A DNA stretch of 48,329 bases from NCBI GenBank assembly GCA_005885555.1, contig VAWN01000003.1, positions 21,235 to 69,563 of the forward strand, given 5' to 3'. This stretch comes from Actinomycetota bacterium. GTDB lineage: Bacteria; Actinomycetota; Actinomycetes; Mycobacteriales; Micromonosporaceae. This document shows, one piece after another, positions 40,064 through 47,890 of the stretch. Both the position numbers and the translations under genes were made by a program. Each line of letters starts with the position of its first letter. Position 1 is the first letter of the stretch. The notes beneath the pieces were generated by a model. The model was not told the origin of the DNA and did not search any database. It saw only the letters and a list, made by a program, of their open reading frames with translations.

Positions 40064-40915
40064 ATGGGACGGGTGACCGCACGCCGGGGGGTACTGCGCA
40101 TCGACGCGGCCGGTGGGGTGATGACCACCCGCCCGGACACGATCGTGGCCGAGGAGCCGTTGGAGATCCGGGTGGACCGGCGGCCGCTCGCGGTCACCAT
40201 GCGTACCCCTGGCCACGACCTCGATCTCGCGCTCGGCTTCCTGCTCACCGAGGGCGTGATCCGCTCCACCGACGACGTGCGTACCGCCCAGCTGTGCGCC
40301 GGTTCCGACGAGCCGAACACGTACAACGTCGTCGAGGTGGCGCTGCGGCCGGGGGTACCGGCACCGGTCACCGATCCCAGCCGCAACTTCTACACCACGA
40401 GTTCCTGCGGCGTGTGCGGCAAGGCGAGCATCGACGCGGTGCGCACCCGTTCGGTGTTTCCGGTCGCCGCGGACCCCGCGACCGTCGCCCCGGCCACGCT
40501 CGTCGGGCTGCCCGGCGCGCTGCGCAAGGCACAGCGCACCTTCGACACCACCGGCGGGCTGCATGCCGCCGGACTGTTCGCAGTGGACGGTGGGCTGGTC
40601 CTGGCGCGGGAGGACGTCGGCCGGCACAACGCGGTCGACAAGGTGGTCGGCTGGGCGGTGCGGGAGCGGCGGCTGCCGCTGTCCGGGCACGTGCTGATGG
40701 TGTCCGGCCGGGCCAGCTTCGAGCTGACCCAGAAGGCTTCCATGGCCGGCATCCCGGTGCTGGCGGCCGTGTCGGCGCCGAGCACGCTCGCGGTCGAGCT
40801 GGCCGAGGAGGTTGGTATCACGCTGGTCGGCTTCCTGCGCGGCAGCACGATGAACGTGTACACCCGACCGGACCGCATCACGTCCGGGCCGCCGCTTCCC
40901 AGTCGGCCGGGTTGA
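40064..40915 (+). CDS. fdhD: Formate dehydrogenase accessory sulfurtransferase FdhD
   Basis: A 283-residue protein with the FdhD signatures: [34 protein letters not shown], the catalytic cysteine pair in [45 protein letters not shown] and [21 protein letters not shown]. It transfers sulfur to the molybdenum centre of formate dehydrogenase. The start is only 20 bases from the mobA start on the other strand. The gene's 3' end overlaps that of the DUF4192 gene by 38 bases in antisense. A formate dehydrogenase is not in the window. Confidence 0.93.
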   Translation: MGRVTARRGVLRIDAAGGVMTTRPDTIVAEEPLEIRVDRRPLAVTMRTPGHDLDLALGFLLTEGVIRSTDDVRTAQLCAGSDEPNTYNVVEVALRPGVPAPVTDPSRNFYTTSSCGVCGKASIDAVRTRSVFPVAADPATVAPATLVGLPGALRKAQRTFDTTGGLHAAGLFAVDGGLVLAREDVGRHNAVDKVVGWAVRERRLPLSGHVLMVSGRASFELTQKASMAGIPVLAAVSAPSTLAVELAEEVGITLVGFLRGSTMNVYTRPDRITSGPPLPSRPG

Positions 40916-41843
40916 GGCCGCCGGCGAGCGCGCGGCTCATCAGAAGCGCCATCGGGTACCCCGGATCCGCGGCCAGCGCCCGGGACAGCGCGATCGACGC
41001 CACCGCACCCTCGCCCGCGCGCCAGGCGGCGAACGAGAGCAGCGTGGCGGGGGCGGCCGCCAGTTCCGGGTCGCACCGCCGGACGACCTCCGTCCACAGC
41101 CCGACGTGTACGCCGAGGTCGCCGCCGACCGACTCCCAGGCGTAGTCGCGCACGGCGAGGTGCAGCAGGACCACGGCGAGCCAGGCGACCTCGTCGTCGG
41201 TGAGCCGGCCGCCGCCGCGATGGCAGCGGACCGCGGCGTCGACCGCCGCCGACCCGGTGCGCAGCAGGGTACGGCGGAGGTCGCGCGGTCCGGTGTCGAG
41301 CAGTTCACTGAGCCGGTCGTTGGCGCGCCGGGTCGCCTCGTCCATGGCTGCCCGGGCCGGCCCGTCGACCGGAGCCAGCCGCCGCTCCAGTGCCTCCCGG
41401 GACGGCAGCGCGATGCTTCCGTCGACGATGGCCGCCAGGGCGACCGGGTTGGTCTGCGGGTCGTAGCTGCGGCCCTCGGGCGGGCAGCAGGCGGGATCGG
41501 TGCACACGTATGACCAGTACCGGCCGTCGGCGACCCGCACCGCGTCCAGCAGCCGGATCCCGCGCGCGTCCATCGCGGCACCCAGCGCGCAGACGATCGG
41601 GGTGACCGCCGCACCGTCGCCGTACCCGACGACGAGCGCCCCGGTCGGGTGCTGCCGGGCGACCAGGTCGGCGTAGTACCGGGCGAGGCGGGGCACGTCG
41701 GCCGGGGCCGGCAGGTCGCCGCGTGCCTGGAAGATGATCCGGTCGTCGCGCACGCCGAGCACGACGGCACTGTCGGCGGGGTGGAACCCGAGCAGGTACG
41801 GCACGACGGCGAGCAGGTCGTCGACGCTGCGCAGCGAGGTCAT
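40878..41843 (-). CDS. DUF4192 protein
   Basis: A 321-residue protein of the actinobacterial DUF4192 family. The N-terminus is characteristic: [31 protein letters not shown], with [22 protein letters not shown] in the middle (CTDPxCCPxEG motif) and [24 protein letters not shown]-type helices later, ending [24 protein letters not shown]. Function is unknown. The stop overlaps fdhD in antisense by 38 bases. The gene starts about 90 bases from the -35 of the divergent SRPBCC operon, so an intergenic inverted repeat at 41896-41925 might serve either direction. Confidence 0.9.
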   Translation of the reverse strand: MTSLRSVDDLLAVVPYLLGFHPADSAVVLGVRDDRIIFQARGDLPAPADVPRLARYYADLVARQHPTGALVVGYGDGAAVTPIVCALGAAMDARGIRLLDAVRVADGRYWSYVCTDPACCPPEGRSYDPQTNPVALAAIVDGSIALPSREALERRLAPVDGPARAAMDEATRRANDRLSELLDTGPRDLRRTLLRTGSAAVDAAVRCHRGGGRLTDDEVAWLAVVLLHLAVRDYAWESVGGDLGVHVGLWTEVVRRCDPELAAAPATLLSFAAWRAGEGAVASIALSRALAADPGYPMALLMSRALAGGLNPADWEAAART

Positions 41844-41895
41844 GGCCGAAGAGCCTGCCGCAGTACCGCGGCCCGCCACCACCCCGCGCTGCCAG

Positions 41896-41925
41896 CCTGT
41901 GGACGACACGCACACTGTCCACAGG
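41896..41925. promoter_or_regulatory. CCTGTGGAC / GTCCACAGG inverted repeat
   Basis: Perfect 9-bp arms CCTGTGGAC (41896-41904) and GTCCACAGG (41917-41925) with 12 bases between, located 8 bases upstream of the -35 of the SRPBCC-ArsR promoter and about 50 bases upstream of the divergent DUF4192 start. A second regulator-binding site or a hairpin is possible. Confidence 0.5.
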
Positions 41926-41932
41926 AGAGCCC

Positions 41933-41961
41933 TTGACGCAACCGCCCGGTTGCCATAATGT
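41933..41961 (+). promoter_or_regulatory. SRPBCC-ArsR operon promoter
   Basis: TTGACG (41933-41938) and TAATGT (41956-41961) with a 17-base spacer, a good vegetative-type promoter. The -10 overlaps the left end of the palindrome at 41960, so a bound regulator would occlude RNA polymerase. Confidence 0.75.
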
Positions 41962-41989
41962 GAGTAGCAACCGAACAGTTGCTACTCAC
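41960..41989. promoter_or_regulatory. ArsR-type operator with perfect 12-bp arms
   Basis: GTGAGTAGCAAC (41960-41971), CGAACA, GTTGCTACTCAC (41978-41989): an exact palindrome with a 6-base centre. It lies between the -10 and the ribosome binding site AGGAGG (41990-41995) of the SRPBCC gene. The ArsR-like protein encoded at 42425 in the same operon is the obvious candidate to bind it, giving negative autoregulation. Confidence 0.85.
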
Positions 41990-42000
41990 AGGAGGTTGTC

Positions 42001-42435
42001 ATGGCATTCCCCGATCGCATCGAACGGACCGTCGAGATCGCCCACCCGCCGGCCAAGGTCTGGGCCGCGCTCACCACCGCCGAAGGTCTCGGCACCTGGT
42101 TCGGCGACAAGGGCGCGTCGATCGACCTGCGCCCGGGCGGGGCGGCTCAGATGACGTGGACCCACGGCCACCAGGCCGACATGCGCATCGAACGGGTCGA
42201 GGAGCCGCGGGTCTTCGGCTTCACCTGGCACATCTACGGCCTGCCCGACGACGACCCGCGCCGCACGTATGTCGAGTTCACGCTGGAACCGGTCGGCGCC
42301 GGCACCCGGCTGACCGTGGTCGAGTCCGGCTTCGCTCAACTGCCGGGGGACGCCTACCGCAAGGCGTACGACGGCAACACCCAGGGGTGGGCGAGCGAGC
42401 TCGGCGAACTGGTCGAATACCTCGATGCGGCCTGA
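42001..42435 (+). CDS. SRPBCC (AHSA1-like) protein
   Basis: A 144-residue protein of the START/AHSA1 (SRPBCC) fold. IERTVEIAHPPAKVWAALTTAEGLGTWFGDKG is the characteristic N-terminus, followed by DLRPGGAAQMTW..VEEPRVFGFTWHIYG and GTRLTVVESGFAQLP..NTQGWASELGELVEYLDAA. Such proteins bind small hydrophobic ligands and are often linked to ArsR regulators. AGGAGG lies 6 bases before the ATG. The next gene overlaps by 11 bases. Ligand unknown. Confidence 0.9.
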   Translation: MAFPDRIERTVEIAHPPAKVWAALTTAEGLGTWFGDKGASIDLRPGGAAQMTWTHGHQADMRIERVEEPRVFGFTWHIYGLPDDDPRRTYVEFTLEPVGAGTRLTVVESGFAQLPGDAYRKAYDGNTQGWASELGELVEYLDAA

Positions 42436-42754
42436 CGCGGAGGCGATCGCCGAACAGGTCTTCGTGGCCCTGGCCGACCCGACCCGGCGCGGCATCCTGG
42501 CCGCGCTGGCGTCGGGCGGTCCGGCCACGGCCACCGACCTGGCCGATCGCCTGCCGATCACCCGACAGGCGATCGCCAAGCACCTGGCCCTGCTGGCCGA
42601 CGCCGGCCTGGTGACGGCCGAACCGGGCGAGCGGCGCCGGGTGCGGTACCGGCTGCGCTCCGCCCCGATGCAGGTGGCCCAGCAGTTCCTGGCGGCGCTG
42701 GCCCGCGACTGGGACAGCCGGCTCGACGCGCTGAAGGACCACCTCAGCCGTTGA
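42425..42754 (+). CDS. ArsR-family transcriptional regulator
   Basis: A 109-residue winged helix-turn-helix protein: EQVFVALADPTRRGILAALASGGPATATDLADRLPITRQAIAKHLALLADAGLVTAEPGERRRVRYRLR. No Cys cluster for metal binding is present, so it is of the SRPBCC-associated, non-metal type. It lies second in its operon, overlapping the SRPBCC gene by 11 bases, and probably binds the palindrome at 41960. The usual order is regulator first. Confidence 0.92.
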   Translation: MRPDAEAIAEQVFVALADPTRRGILAALASGGPATATDLADRLPITRQAIAKHLALLADAGLVTAEPGERRRVRYRLRSAPMQVAQQFLAALARDWDSRLDALKDHLSR

Positions 42755-42840
42755 GCCGGCAGCACCGCGCACCGCGGCTTTGCCGGGACGCCCGGCGTCG
42801 GTAGGCTGCCTCGGGTGCCTGCCGCTACGGAGGTGGACCG

Positions 42841-43167
42841 GTGGCGGACGGGTTCTACGTCGATTTCGGCGCGCTCCACGACGCCGCCGAAGGAATCACC
42901 GACACGCTCGACGCCATGGCTACGAAGAAGGTCAGCGACATCGACGCGCCGCGGAGCGCCTTCGGGCACGACGGGCTCGCCGGTACCGTGGCCGACTTCT
43001 GCGACCGCTGGGAGATCGGGGTCGAACACCTGACCAAGGACGCTGAGGCGGTCGTCGGCCGGCTCAACGACGCGGTCGGCGCCTACCTGCGGGTCGACAG
43101 CAACGTGCAGAAGACGTTCGCGGGATTCGTGCGGCAACCCGGCGGGCCGGACCCGGCGGCGGAGTGA
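42841..43167 (+). CDS. WXG100-like small helical protein (T7SS partner)
   Basis: A 108-residue all-helical protein starting at a GTG (VADGFYVDFGALHDAAEGITDTLDAM); GGAGG is 8 bases upstream. It has the size and helix pattern of WXG100/EspC-like partners of type VII secretion substrates, but no WXG tripeptide: the central region is DFCDRWEIGVEHLTKDAEAVVGRLNDAVGAYLRVD. Its stop is joined to the next start (TGATG). It is probably the targeting/chaperone partner of the toxin encoded next. The identification rests on size, helicity and context. Confidence 0.72.
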   Translation: MADGFYVDFGALHDAAEGITDTLDAMATKKVSDIDAPRSAFGHDGLAGTVADFCDRWEIGVEHLTKDAEAVVGRLNDAVGAYLRVDSNVQKTFAGFVRQPGGPDPAAE

Positions 43168-44378
43168 TGGCGACCGAACTCGGGCAGACCGACGATCCGA
43201 AACAGCTGGTACCGGGCGACGTCGGCGCGGTGACGGGCACCATGTGGGCCATGCGCTCGTACGGGGACGTGCTCAAGGAGGCGGGCACCGGCCTGGCCCG
43301 CATCGACACCGAGGAAGGCTGGCACGGCGAGGCCGCCGACCAGTTCCGCAGCCGCTTCCACGGCGAGCCGGGCCGCTGGATCGAGGCGGGCGACTGCTTC
43401 CACGGTGCCGCCGACGCGCTGGACTCCTATGCGTCCACCCTGCAATGGGCGCAGCAGCAGGCCGGCGACGCGATCCGGACCTGGAACCAGGGCCAGGCGG
43501 ACACCGCGACCGCCCGGACCGAGCATGCCCGTCAGGTTCAGCAGGCGCAGGCGGAGCACCAGCCGACGGACATCCCCTTCCAGGACCCCGGCGAGGCGGG
43601 ACGGGAGGCGGCGCGCCGGATTCTGGCAAACGCGCGCAGTCAGCTCCGGACCGCCGGCGACACCGCACAGCGGACCGTCGGGGCGGCCCGCGACAAGGCC
43701 CCGAAGAAGCCGGGGTTCTGGTCGAAGGTGGGCAACGTGCTCGGCGGCATCGGTCACGGCCTGGAGAACGCCGGCGCCGACGTGGTCAACGCCCTGGCCT
43801 CGGTCGGCAACGCGGCGTTGCACCACCCGGGCGACGTCGCGCTCGCGGCCGGCGGTGCCCTGCTCGCCGCGGCGAGCGCGGGAGCTGACGGCGCCGGGGT
43901 CGCGCTGGACGCGACCGGGGTGGGCGCGGTCGCCGGGGTACCGATCAACGTGGTCTCCACCGCCGGTGTGGTCGCCGGGGCCGGCCTCGCCGCAGCGGCG
44001 ACGGGCGACCTGCTGCACCACGCCGCCAGCGACGACAGCGTGTCGCCGATGAACTCGAACGCCGACTCCACCGGTACCGCGGGACGGGCCGGGACGAAGA
44101 CCGACCGCATCAAGGAGCACCTGACCGACCGTGACCTGGACGCCGCGCGCCGGGAACTCGACGGCGAAGTGGTCGCCACGAAGCCGGACGGCACGGCATG
44201 GGATCATGTGGATGAGGTCCGCAACGCCCAGCGGGGCCTGGTCAACCGGATCAACCAGCTCAAGCAGCAGCTCGGCGACTCGCGGATTTCGGACACCGAC
44301 CGGGCCGCCCTGCAGTCCGAGCTGTCCGAGGCGAGCCGGCTGCTGGACCACTCCGAACAGTTCGTGCCCCGCAACTGA
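43167..44378 (+). CDS. T7SS-type polymorphic toxin
   Basis: A 403-residue protein. Residues 20-140 form a helical WXG-type secretion domain (EGWHGEAADQFRSRF with W52-H-G; GRWIEAGDCFHGAADALDSYASTL), matching the putative T7SS-secreted signal domain. Residues 185-285 are Gly/Ala-rich and hydrophobic. The C-terminal 95 residues (309-403) form a separate domain, TKTDRIKEHLTDRDLDAARRELDGEVV..WDHVDEVRNAQRGLVNRI...SEASRLLDHSEQFVPRN, which resembles the Ntox28 polymorphic toxin family, a predicted nuclease/RNase. Confidence in Ntox28 is moderate. The start uses TGATG. Its immunity gene follows immediately. Confidence 0.78.
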   Translation: MATELGQTDDPKQLVPGDVGAVTGTMWAMRSYGDVLKEAGTGLARIDTEEGWHGEAADQFRSRFHGEPGRWIEAGDCFHGAADALDSYASTLQWAQQQAGDAIRTWNQGQADTATARTEHARQVQQAQAEHQPTDIPFQDPGEAGREAARRILANARSQLRTAGDTAQRTVGAARDKAPKKPGFWSKVGNVLGGIGHGLENAGADVVNALASVGNAALHHPGDVALAAGGALLAAASAGADGAGVALDATGVGAVAGVPINVVSTAGVVAGAGLAAAATGDLLHHAASDDSVSPMNSNADSTGTAGRAGTKTDRIKEHLTDRDLDAARRELDGEVVATKPDGTAWDHVDEVRNAQRGLVNRINQLKQQLGDSRISDTDRAALQSELSEASRLLDHSEQFVPRN

Positions 44379-44399
44379 TCCGTCAAGGGAGATGTGCCG

Positions 44400-44807
44400 A
44401 TGGTGGATGAGCCGCCGGTGGACAGCCTGACCCTGGAACAGATCGAGGGTCGGTCCTGGGGTGATCCGCCACCGGACGCGACCGCGCTCATGACGAGGGT
44501 GCACGAGCTACGGCGCAAGCCGGTCGGCACGATGGGCGCGGAGGACCTGCGGGTGCTCATCGCCCAGAAGGTGGGCCTGGACACGGTGGTACCCGTCGCG
44601 CTCGCGCGGTTGGCGCAGGATCCGCTGCTCGAAGGCGAGTACTACCCGGGCGACGTCCTCGCCGCGGTGCTGGCGGTACCGGTGTCGTACTGGGCGGCCA
44701 ACCCGGCCCAGCAGACCGCATTGGAGCGCGTCATCGGGTCGATCGACCCACCCGACCCGGAGCTGGCCGCGGACATCCGCGCGTACCGGGAGCGCACCGC
44801 CCAATGA
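44400..44807 (+). CDS. Contact-dependent inhibition immunity protein (CdiI-like)
   Basis: A 135-residue soluble protein. The core HELRRKPVGTMGAEDLRVLIAQKVGLDTVVPVALARLAQDPLLEGEYYPGDVLAAVL matches the CdiI_2-type immunity family; LR-x-KP-x4-(L/M)-x3-DLR-x-LI-x-Q-x2-G and EG-x-YYPGD are its signature. The ATG is chosen with AGGGAG 8 bases upstream; a GTG two codons earlier is possible. It is 21 bases 3' of the toxin gene, and is the expected neutraliser. It ends the cassette. Confidence 0.82.
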   Translation: MVDEPPVDSLTLEQIEGRSWGDPPPDATALMTRVHELRRKPVGTMGAEDLRVLIAQKVGLDTVVPVALARLAQDPLLEGEYYPGDVLAAVLAVPVSYWAANPAQQTALERVIGSIDPPDPELAADIRAYRERTAQ

Positions 44808-44818
44808 CCCGGCCGGCC

Positions 44819-44853
44819 GCACGCGATCCAGGCTGGCGGCACGCGATCCAGGC
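44819..44853. repeat. Direct repeat, 15-bp unit, 20-bp period
   Basis: GCACGCGATCCAGGC at 44819-44833 and 44839-44853, between the immunity gene stop and the acetyltransferase stop (convergent). Confidence 0.7.
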
Positions 44854-44875
44854 CGGTGCCGGGCCGCGACCGGCC

Positions 44876-45424
44876 TCAGTACGAGAAGCGCACGTCGTGG
44901 ACTTCGAGGCCCTCCTGCCAGGAATGCCCGCGCGGCGCCAGGTCCATGGTCAGCGTGATCGAGGACAGCACGTCGTACCCGGCGGCGTGCAGGCACCGGA
45001 TCGCCTCGACGTTGCGCGAGTCGGGCGAGATGGAGACCTGGGTCAGCTCGCGGCGCCGGGCCTCGGTCGCGGCATGCTGCAGCAACGCCCGGCCGATACC
45101 GCGGTCGCGCCAGTCCTGCGCGACCACGAGCGGTTCGACCACCCCGGCGCGCAGGCCGCTCAGCACCAGGCCGACCAGGCCGACCACGCCGTCGTCGCGG
45201 TGCTCGGCGACCCAGATGCCGGCGAGATCGAGCCGGGTGAGGTACTCCTCGAAGCCGGCGCCGGGGTCGGGACCACCGATGGTCGGGTCCTGGTACAGCT
45301 CGCGCTTGGTCCGGATGAGCTCGGCCCACAGCTCGCGGCACGCCCGGTGGTCCAGCGGGCGGTACGGTCGGATCGTCACCGGCTCGGCGAGCTGGGCGGC
45401 CATCCGGGGCGCAGCCTCGGTCAT
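44876..45424 (-). CDS. GNAT-family N-acetyltransferase
   Basis: A 182-residue acyltransferase. VTIRPYRPLDHRACRELWAELI opens the fold, GIWVAEHRDDGVVGLVGLV is followed by VEPLVVAQDWRDRGIGRALLQHAATEARRR, the acetyl-CoA loop (R-D-R-G-I-G). NVEAIRCLHAAGYDV is motif B. Substrate unknown. The ATG giving MTEAAPRMAAQL is chosen; a longer frame to 45502 is possible. It is convergent to the toxin cassette and divergent from the fructosamine kinase-like gene. Confidence 0.85.
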   Translation of the reverse strand: MTEAAPRMAAQLAEPVTIRPYRPLDHRACRELWAELIRTKRELYQDPTIGGPDPGAGFEEYLTRLDLAGIWVAEHRDDGVVGLVGLVLSGLRAGVVEPLVVAQDWRDRGIGRALLQHAATEARRRELTQVSISPDSRNVEAIRCLHAAGYDVLSSITLTMDLAPRGHSWQEGLEVHDVRFSY

Positions 45425-45477
45425 AAGGTCATACTTACTCTCTTTGCGACGGCGGCGCAGCAGGTACGGAGCACCAC

Positions 45478-46359
45478 GTGGATCTGGCATACCTCCGGTC
45501 ACACCCGCATCTTGTCCCCACGTTTCTGACCCATCAGCGGATCCGCGAGACGCCGATGGGCGGCGGGAGCATCTGCACGGCGACCCGGCTCACCCTCGAC
45601 GACGGCGCCTCGGTCTTCGCGAAGGGCTGGCCGTCGGGCCAGCCGCCGCCGGGGTTCTTCGCCGCGGAGGCCGCCGGGTTGCGGTGGCTCGCCGCCGCAG
45701 GCGCACCGGTACCGGAGGTGTTCGCCGAACTTCCCGACCTGCTGGTCCTGGAGTGGATCACACCGGGACCGGCCACGCCGCGGGCCGCGCACCGGCTGGG
45801 CGCGGCGCTGGCCACGCTGCACCGGGCCGGGGCGGACCGGTTCGGTACCCGCCAGCCCGGGTACATCGGGTCGCTCGCGCTGCCCACCGGTCCGGACGAC
45901 GGGCCCTGGCCGGCCTGGTTCGCGGATCAGCGGCTGGCGCCATACCTGCGGATGTCGGCCGACCGCGGCGCGCTGCGGTCGGCCGACGTGGTCGAGGTCG
46001 AGCGCCTCCTGGAATCGATCGACGAGTACGGCGGCCCGGCCGAACCGCCGGCACGCATCCACGGCGATCTCTGGCCCGGCAACGTGCTGTGGTCGGCCGA
46101 CGACTCGGCGTACCTGATCGATCCGGCCGCGCAGGGCGGGCACCGGGAAACCGACCTGGCCACGCTGGCGCTGTTCGGCGGCGCGCCGCACCTGGACCGG
46201 ATCCTCGACGGGTACCAGGAGGTGTGGCCGCTGGCCGGGGGCTGGCGGCGCCGGGTACCGCTGCACCAGCTGCACCTGCTGCTCGTGCACACCGCCCTGT
46301 TCGGTGCGACCTATCGCACCGCCGTAATGTCGGCGGTTCGCGATACCGTCAACGCATGA
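45478..46359 (+). CDS. Fructosamine kinase-like phosphotransferase
   Basis: A 293-residue protein of the fructosamine/ketosamine-3-kinase family, which phosphorylates glycated amines for deglycation. Motifs: GGGSICTATRLTLDDGASVFAKGWP (ATP-binding lysine), FAAEAAGLRWLAAAGAPVPEVF, LLVLEWITPG, the catalytic HGDLWPGNVLW and LIDPAAQGGHRETDLA (Mg-binding). Start is a GTG (VDLAYLRSHPHLVPTFL). The stop overlaps the moaA start (ATGA), so the two are coupled, although no metabolic link is known. Confidence 0.9.
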   Translation: MDLAYLRSHPHLVPTFLTHQRIRETPMGGGSICTATRLTLDDGASVFAKGWPSGQPPPGFFAAEAAGLRWLAAAGAPVPEVFAELPDLLVLEWITPGPATPRAAHRLGAALATLHRAGADRFGTRQPGYIGSLALPTGPDDGPWPAWFADQRLAPYLRMSADRGALRSADVVEVERLLESIDEYGGPAEPPARIHGDLWPGNVLWSADDSAYLIDPAAQGGHRETDLATLALFGGAPHLDRILDGYQEVWPLAGGWRRRVPLHQLHLLLVHTALFGATYRTAVMSAVRDTVNA

Positions 46360-47360
46360 CACCCCTCCGGCTTTCCGACCGCTACGGTCGCGTGGCGACC
46401 GACCTGCGGGTGTCGCTGACCGACCGGTGCAACCTGCGCTGCACCTACTGCATGCCCGCCGAGGGCCTGGCCTGGCTGCCCAAGCCGGAGCTGCTCACCG
46501 ACGCCGAGGTGATCCGCCTGGTCGGCATCGCGGTGACCCGGTTGGGCGTGCACGAGGTGCGGTTCACCGGCGGCGAACCGGTGCTGCGACCGGGGCTGGT
46601 CGAGATCGTGGCCGCGACGGCGGCGCTGGCACCGCGGCCGAACATTTCGCTGACCACCAACGGCATCGGGCTCGACCGGCTCGCCGGGCCGCTGGTCGCC
46701 GCCGGGCTCGACCGGGTCAACGTCTCGCTGGACACGCTGTCGGCGGAGCGGTTCGCCCGGCTCACCCACCGGGACCGCCACGCCGACGTGCTGCGCGGGC
46801 TGGCCGCCGCCGCGTCGTCCGGGCTGGCACCGGTCAAGATCAACACGGTACTGATGCGCGGGGTCAACGACGACGAGGCGCCGGCGCTGCTGCGGTACGC
46901 CCTGGCGCACGGGTACGAACTGCGGTTCATCGAGCAGATGCCGCTCGACCCGGGGCACATCTGGTCGCGTGAGCGGATGGTGACCGCCGAGGAGATCCTG
47001 GCCGCGCTGGAGGCCGAGTTCACCCTGCTGCCCGACCCGGCCGAGCGGGGCGGCGCACCGGCGCAGACCTGGCTCGTCTCCGGACACCCCGGGCCGCCGA
47101 AGGTGGGCGTGATCGCGAGCGTGACCCGGCCGTTCTGCGCCGCCTGCGACCGCACCCGGCTGACCGCCGACGGCCAGGTCCGCACCTGCCTGTTCAGCCA
47201 GCGGGAGACCGACCTGCGCGGCCTGCTGCGCGCCGGTGCGCCGGACGACGAGATCGCCCGCGCCTGGGCGACCGCGATGTTCGGCAAGGCGGCCGGGCAC
47301 GGTATCGACGATCCGGCGTTCCTCCAGCCGGCCCGCCCGATGTCGGCGATCGGCGGCTGA
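46356..47360 (+). CDS. moaA: GTP 3',8-cyclase MoaA
   Basis: A 334-residue radical SAM enzyme of molybdenum cofactor biosynthesis. The first cluster motif is C25-x3-C29-x2-C32 (DRCNLRCTYCMPAEG), TGGEPVLRPGL is the SAM-binding region, SLTTNGIGL and VNVSLDTLSAERF follow, and the C-terminal second cluster is in FCAACDRTRLTADGQVRTCLF. It ends in the functional SAIGG double-glycine tail. The start overlaps the upstream kinase stop (ATGA). moaD follows immediately. Confidence 0.95.
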   Translation: MTPLRLSDRYGRVATDLRVSLTDRCNLRCTYCMPAEGLAWLPKPELLTDAEVIRLVGIAVTRLGVHEVRFTGGEPVLRPGLVEIVAATAALAPRPNISLTTNGIGLDRLAGPLVAAGLDRVNVSLDTLSAERFARLTHRDRHADVLRGLAAAASSGLAPVKINTVLMRGVNDDEAPALLRYALAHGYELRFIEQMPLDPGHIWSRERMVTAEEILAALEAEFTLLPDPAERGGAPAQTWLVSGHPGPPKVGVIASVTRPFCAACDRTRLTADGQVRTCLFSQRETDLRGLLRAGAPDDEIARAWATAMFGKAAGHGIDDPAFLQPARPMSAIGG

Positions 47361-47361
47361 C

Positions 47362-47595
47362 GTGGCCACCGTCCGCTACTTCGCCGCCGCCCGCGCGGCT
47401 GCCGGCGTCCCGACCGAGGAGATACCGGCTGCCTCGCTGAAGGAACTGATGGACGTGCTCGCGCAACGCCGCGCGCTGGCGCGGGTGCTGCCGGCCTGCT
47501 CGTACCTTGTCGACGGGCTCGTGTCCCGGGAGCCGACCACCCCGCTGACCGCCGCGTCCACAGTGGACGTGCTGCCACCCTTCGCCGGAGGCTGA
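47362..47595 (+). CDS. moaD: Molybdopterin synthase small subunit MoaD
   Basis: A 77-residue beta-grasp sulfur carrier ending in the C-terminal GG needed for thiocarboxylation (PPFAGG). It starts at a GTG ([15 protein letters not shown]) one base after the moaA stop. With MoaE it inserts sulfur into the molybdenum cofactor precursor; no moaE is in the window. Confidence 0.92.
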   Translation: MATVRYFAAARAAAGVPTEEIPAASLKELMDVLAQRRALARVLPACSYLVDGLVSREPTTPLTAASTVDVLPPFAGG

Positions 47596-47596
47596 C

Positions 47597-47890
47597 ATGC
47601 TCGTGGCGTTCTCGGTGACCCCGCTGGGCACCGGCGAGTCGGTCGGCGACCTGGTCGCCGAGGCGGTCCGGGTGGTCCGCGCGTCCGGCCTGCCCAACCG
47701 CACCGACGCCATGTTCACCACGGTCGAGGGCGAGTGGGACGAGGTCATGACGGTGGTGAAGCAGGCGGTCGACGCGGTCGCCGCCAAGGCACCGCGGGTC
47801 AGCCTGGTGCTCAAGGCCGACGTCCGGCCCAGCGTCACCGACGCGCTGACCGGCAAGGTGGCACACGTCGAGCGGTACCTGTCGGCGTGA
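47597..47890 (+). CDS. Thiamine-binding protein (MTH1187 family)
   Basis: A 97-residue ferredoxin-like fold protein: [61 protein letters not shown]. The N-terminal [13 protein letters not shown] and the following [10 protein letters not shown] motif are diagnostic of the MTH1187/YkoF-like thiamine-binding group. It binds thiamine pyrimidine or hydroxymethylpyrimidine in homologues. It is one base from moaD, suggesting co-transcription; the functional link is unclear. Confidence 0.85.
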   Translation: MLVAFSVTPLGTGESVGDLVAEAVRVVRASGLPNRTDAMFTTVEGEWDEVMTVVKQAVDAVAAKAPRVSLVLKADVRPSVTDALTGKVAHVERYLSA

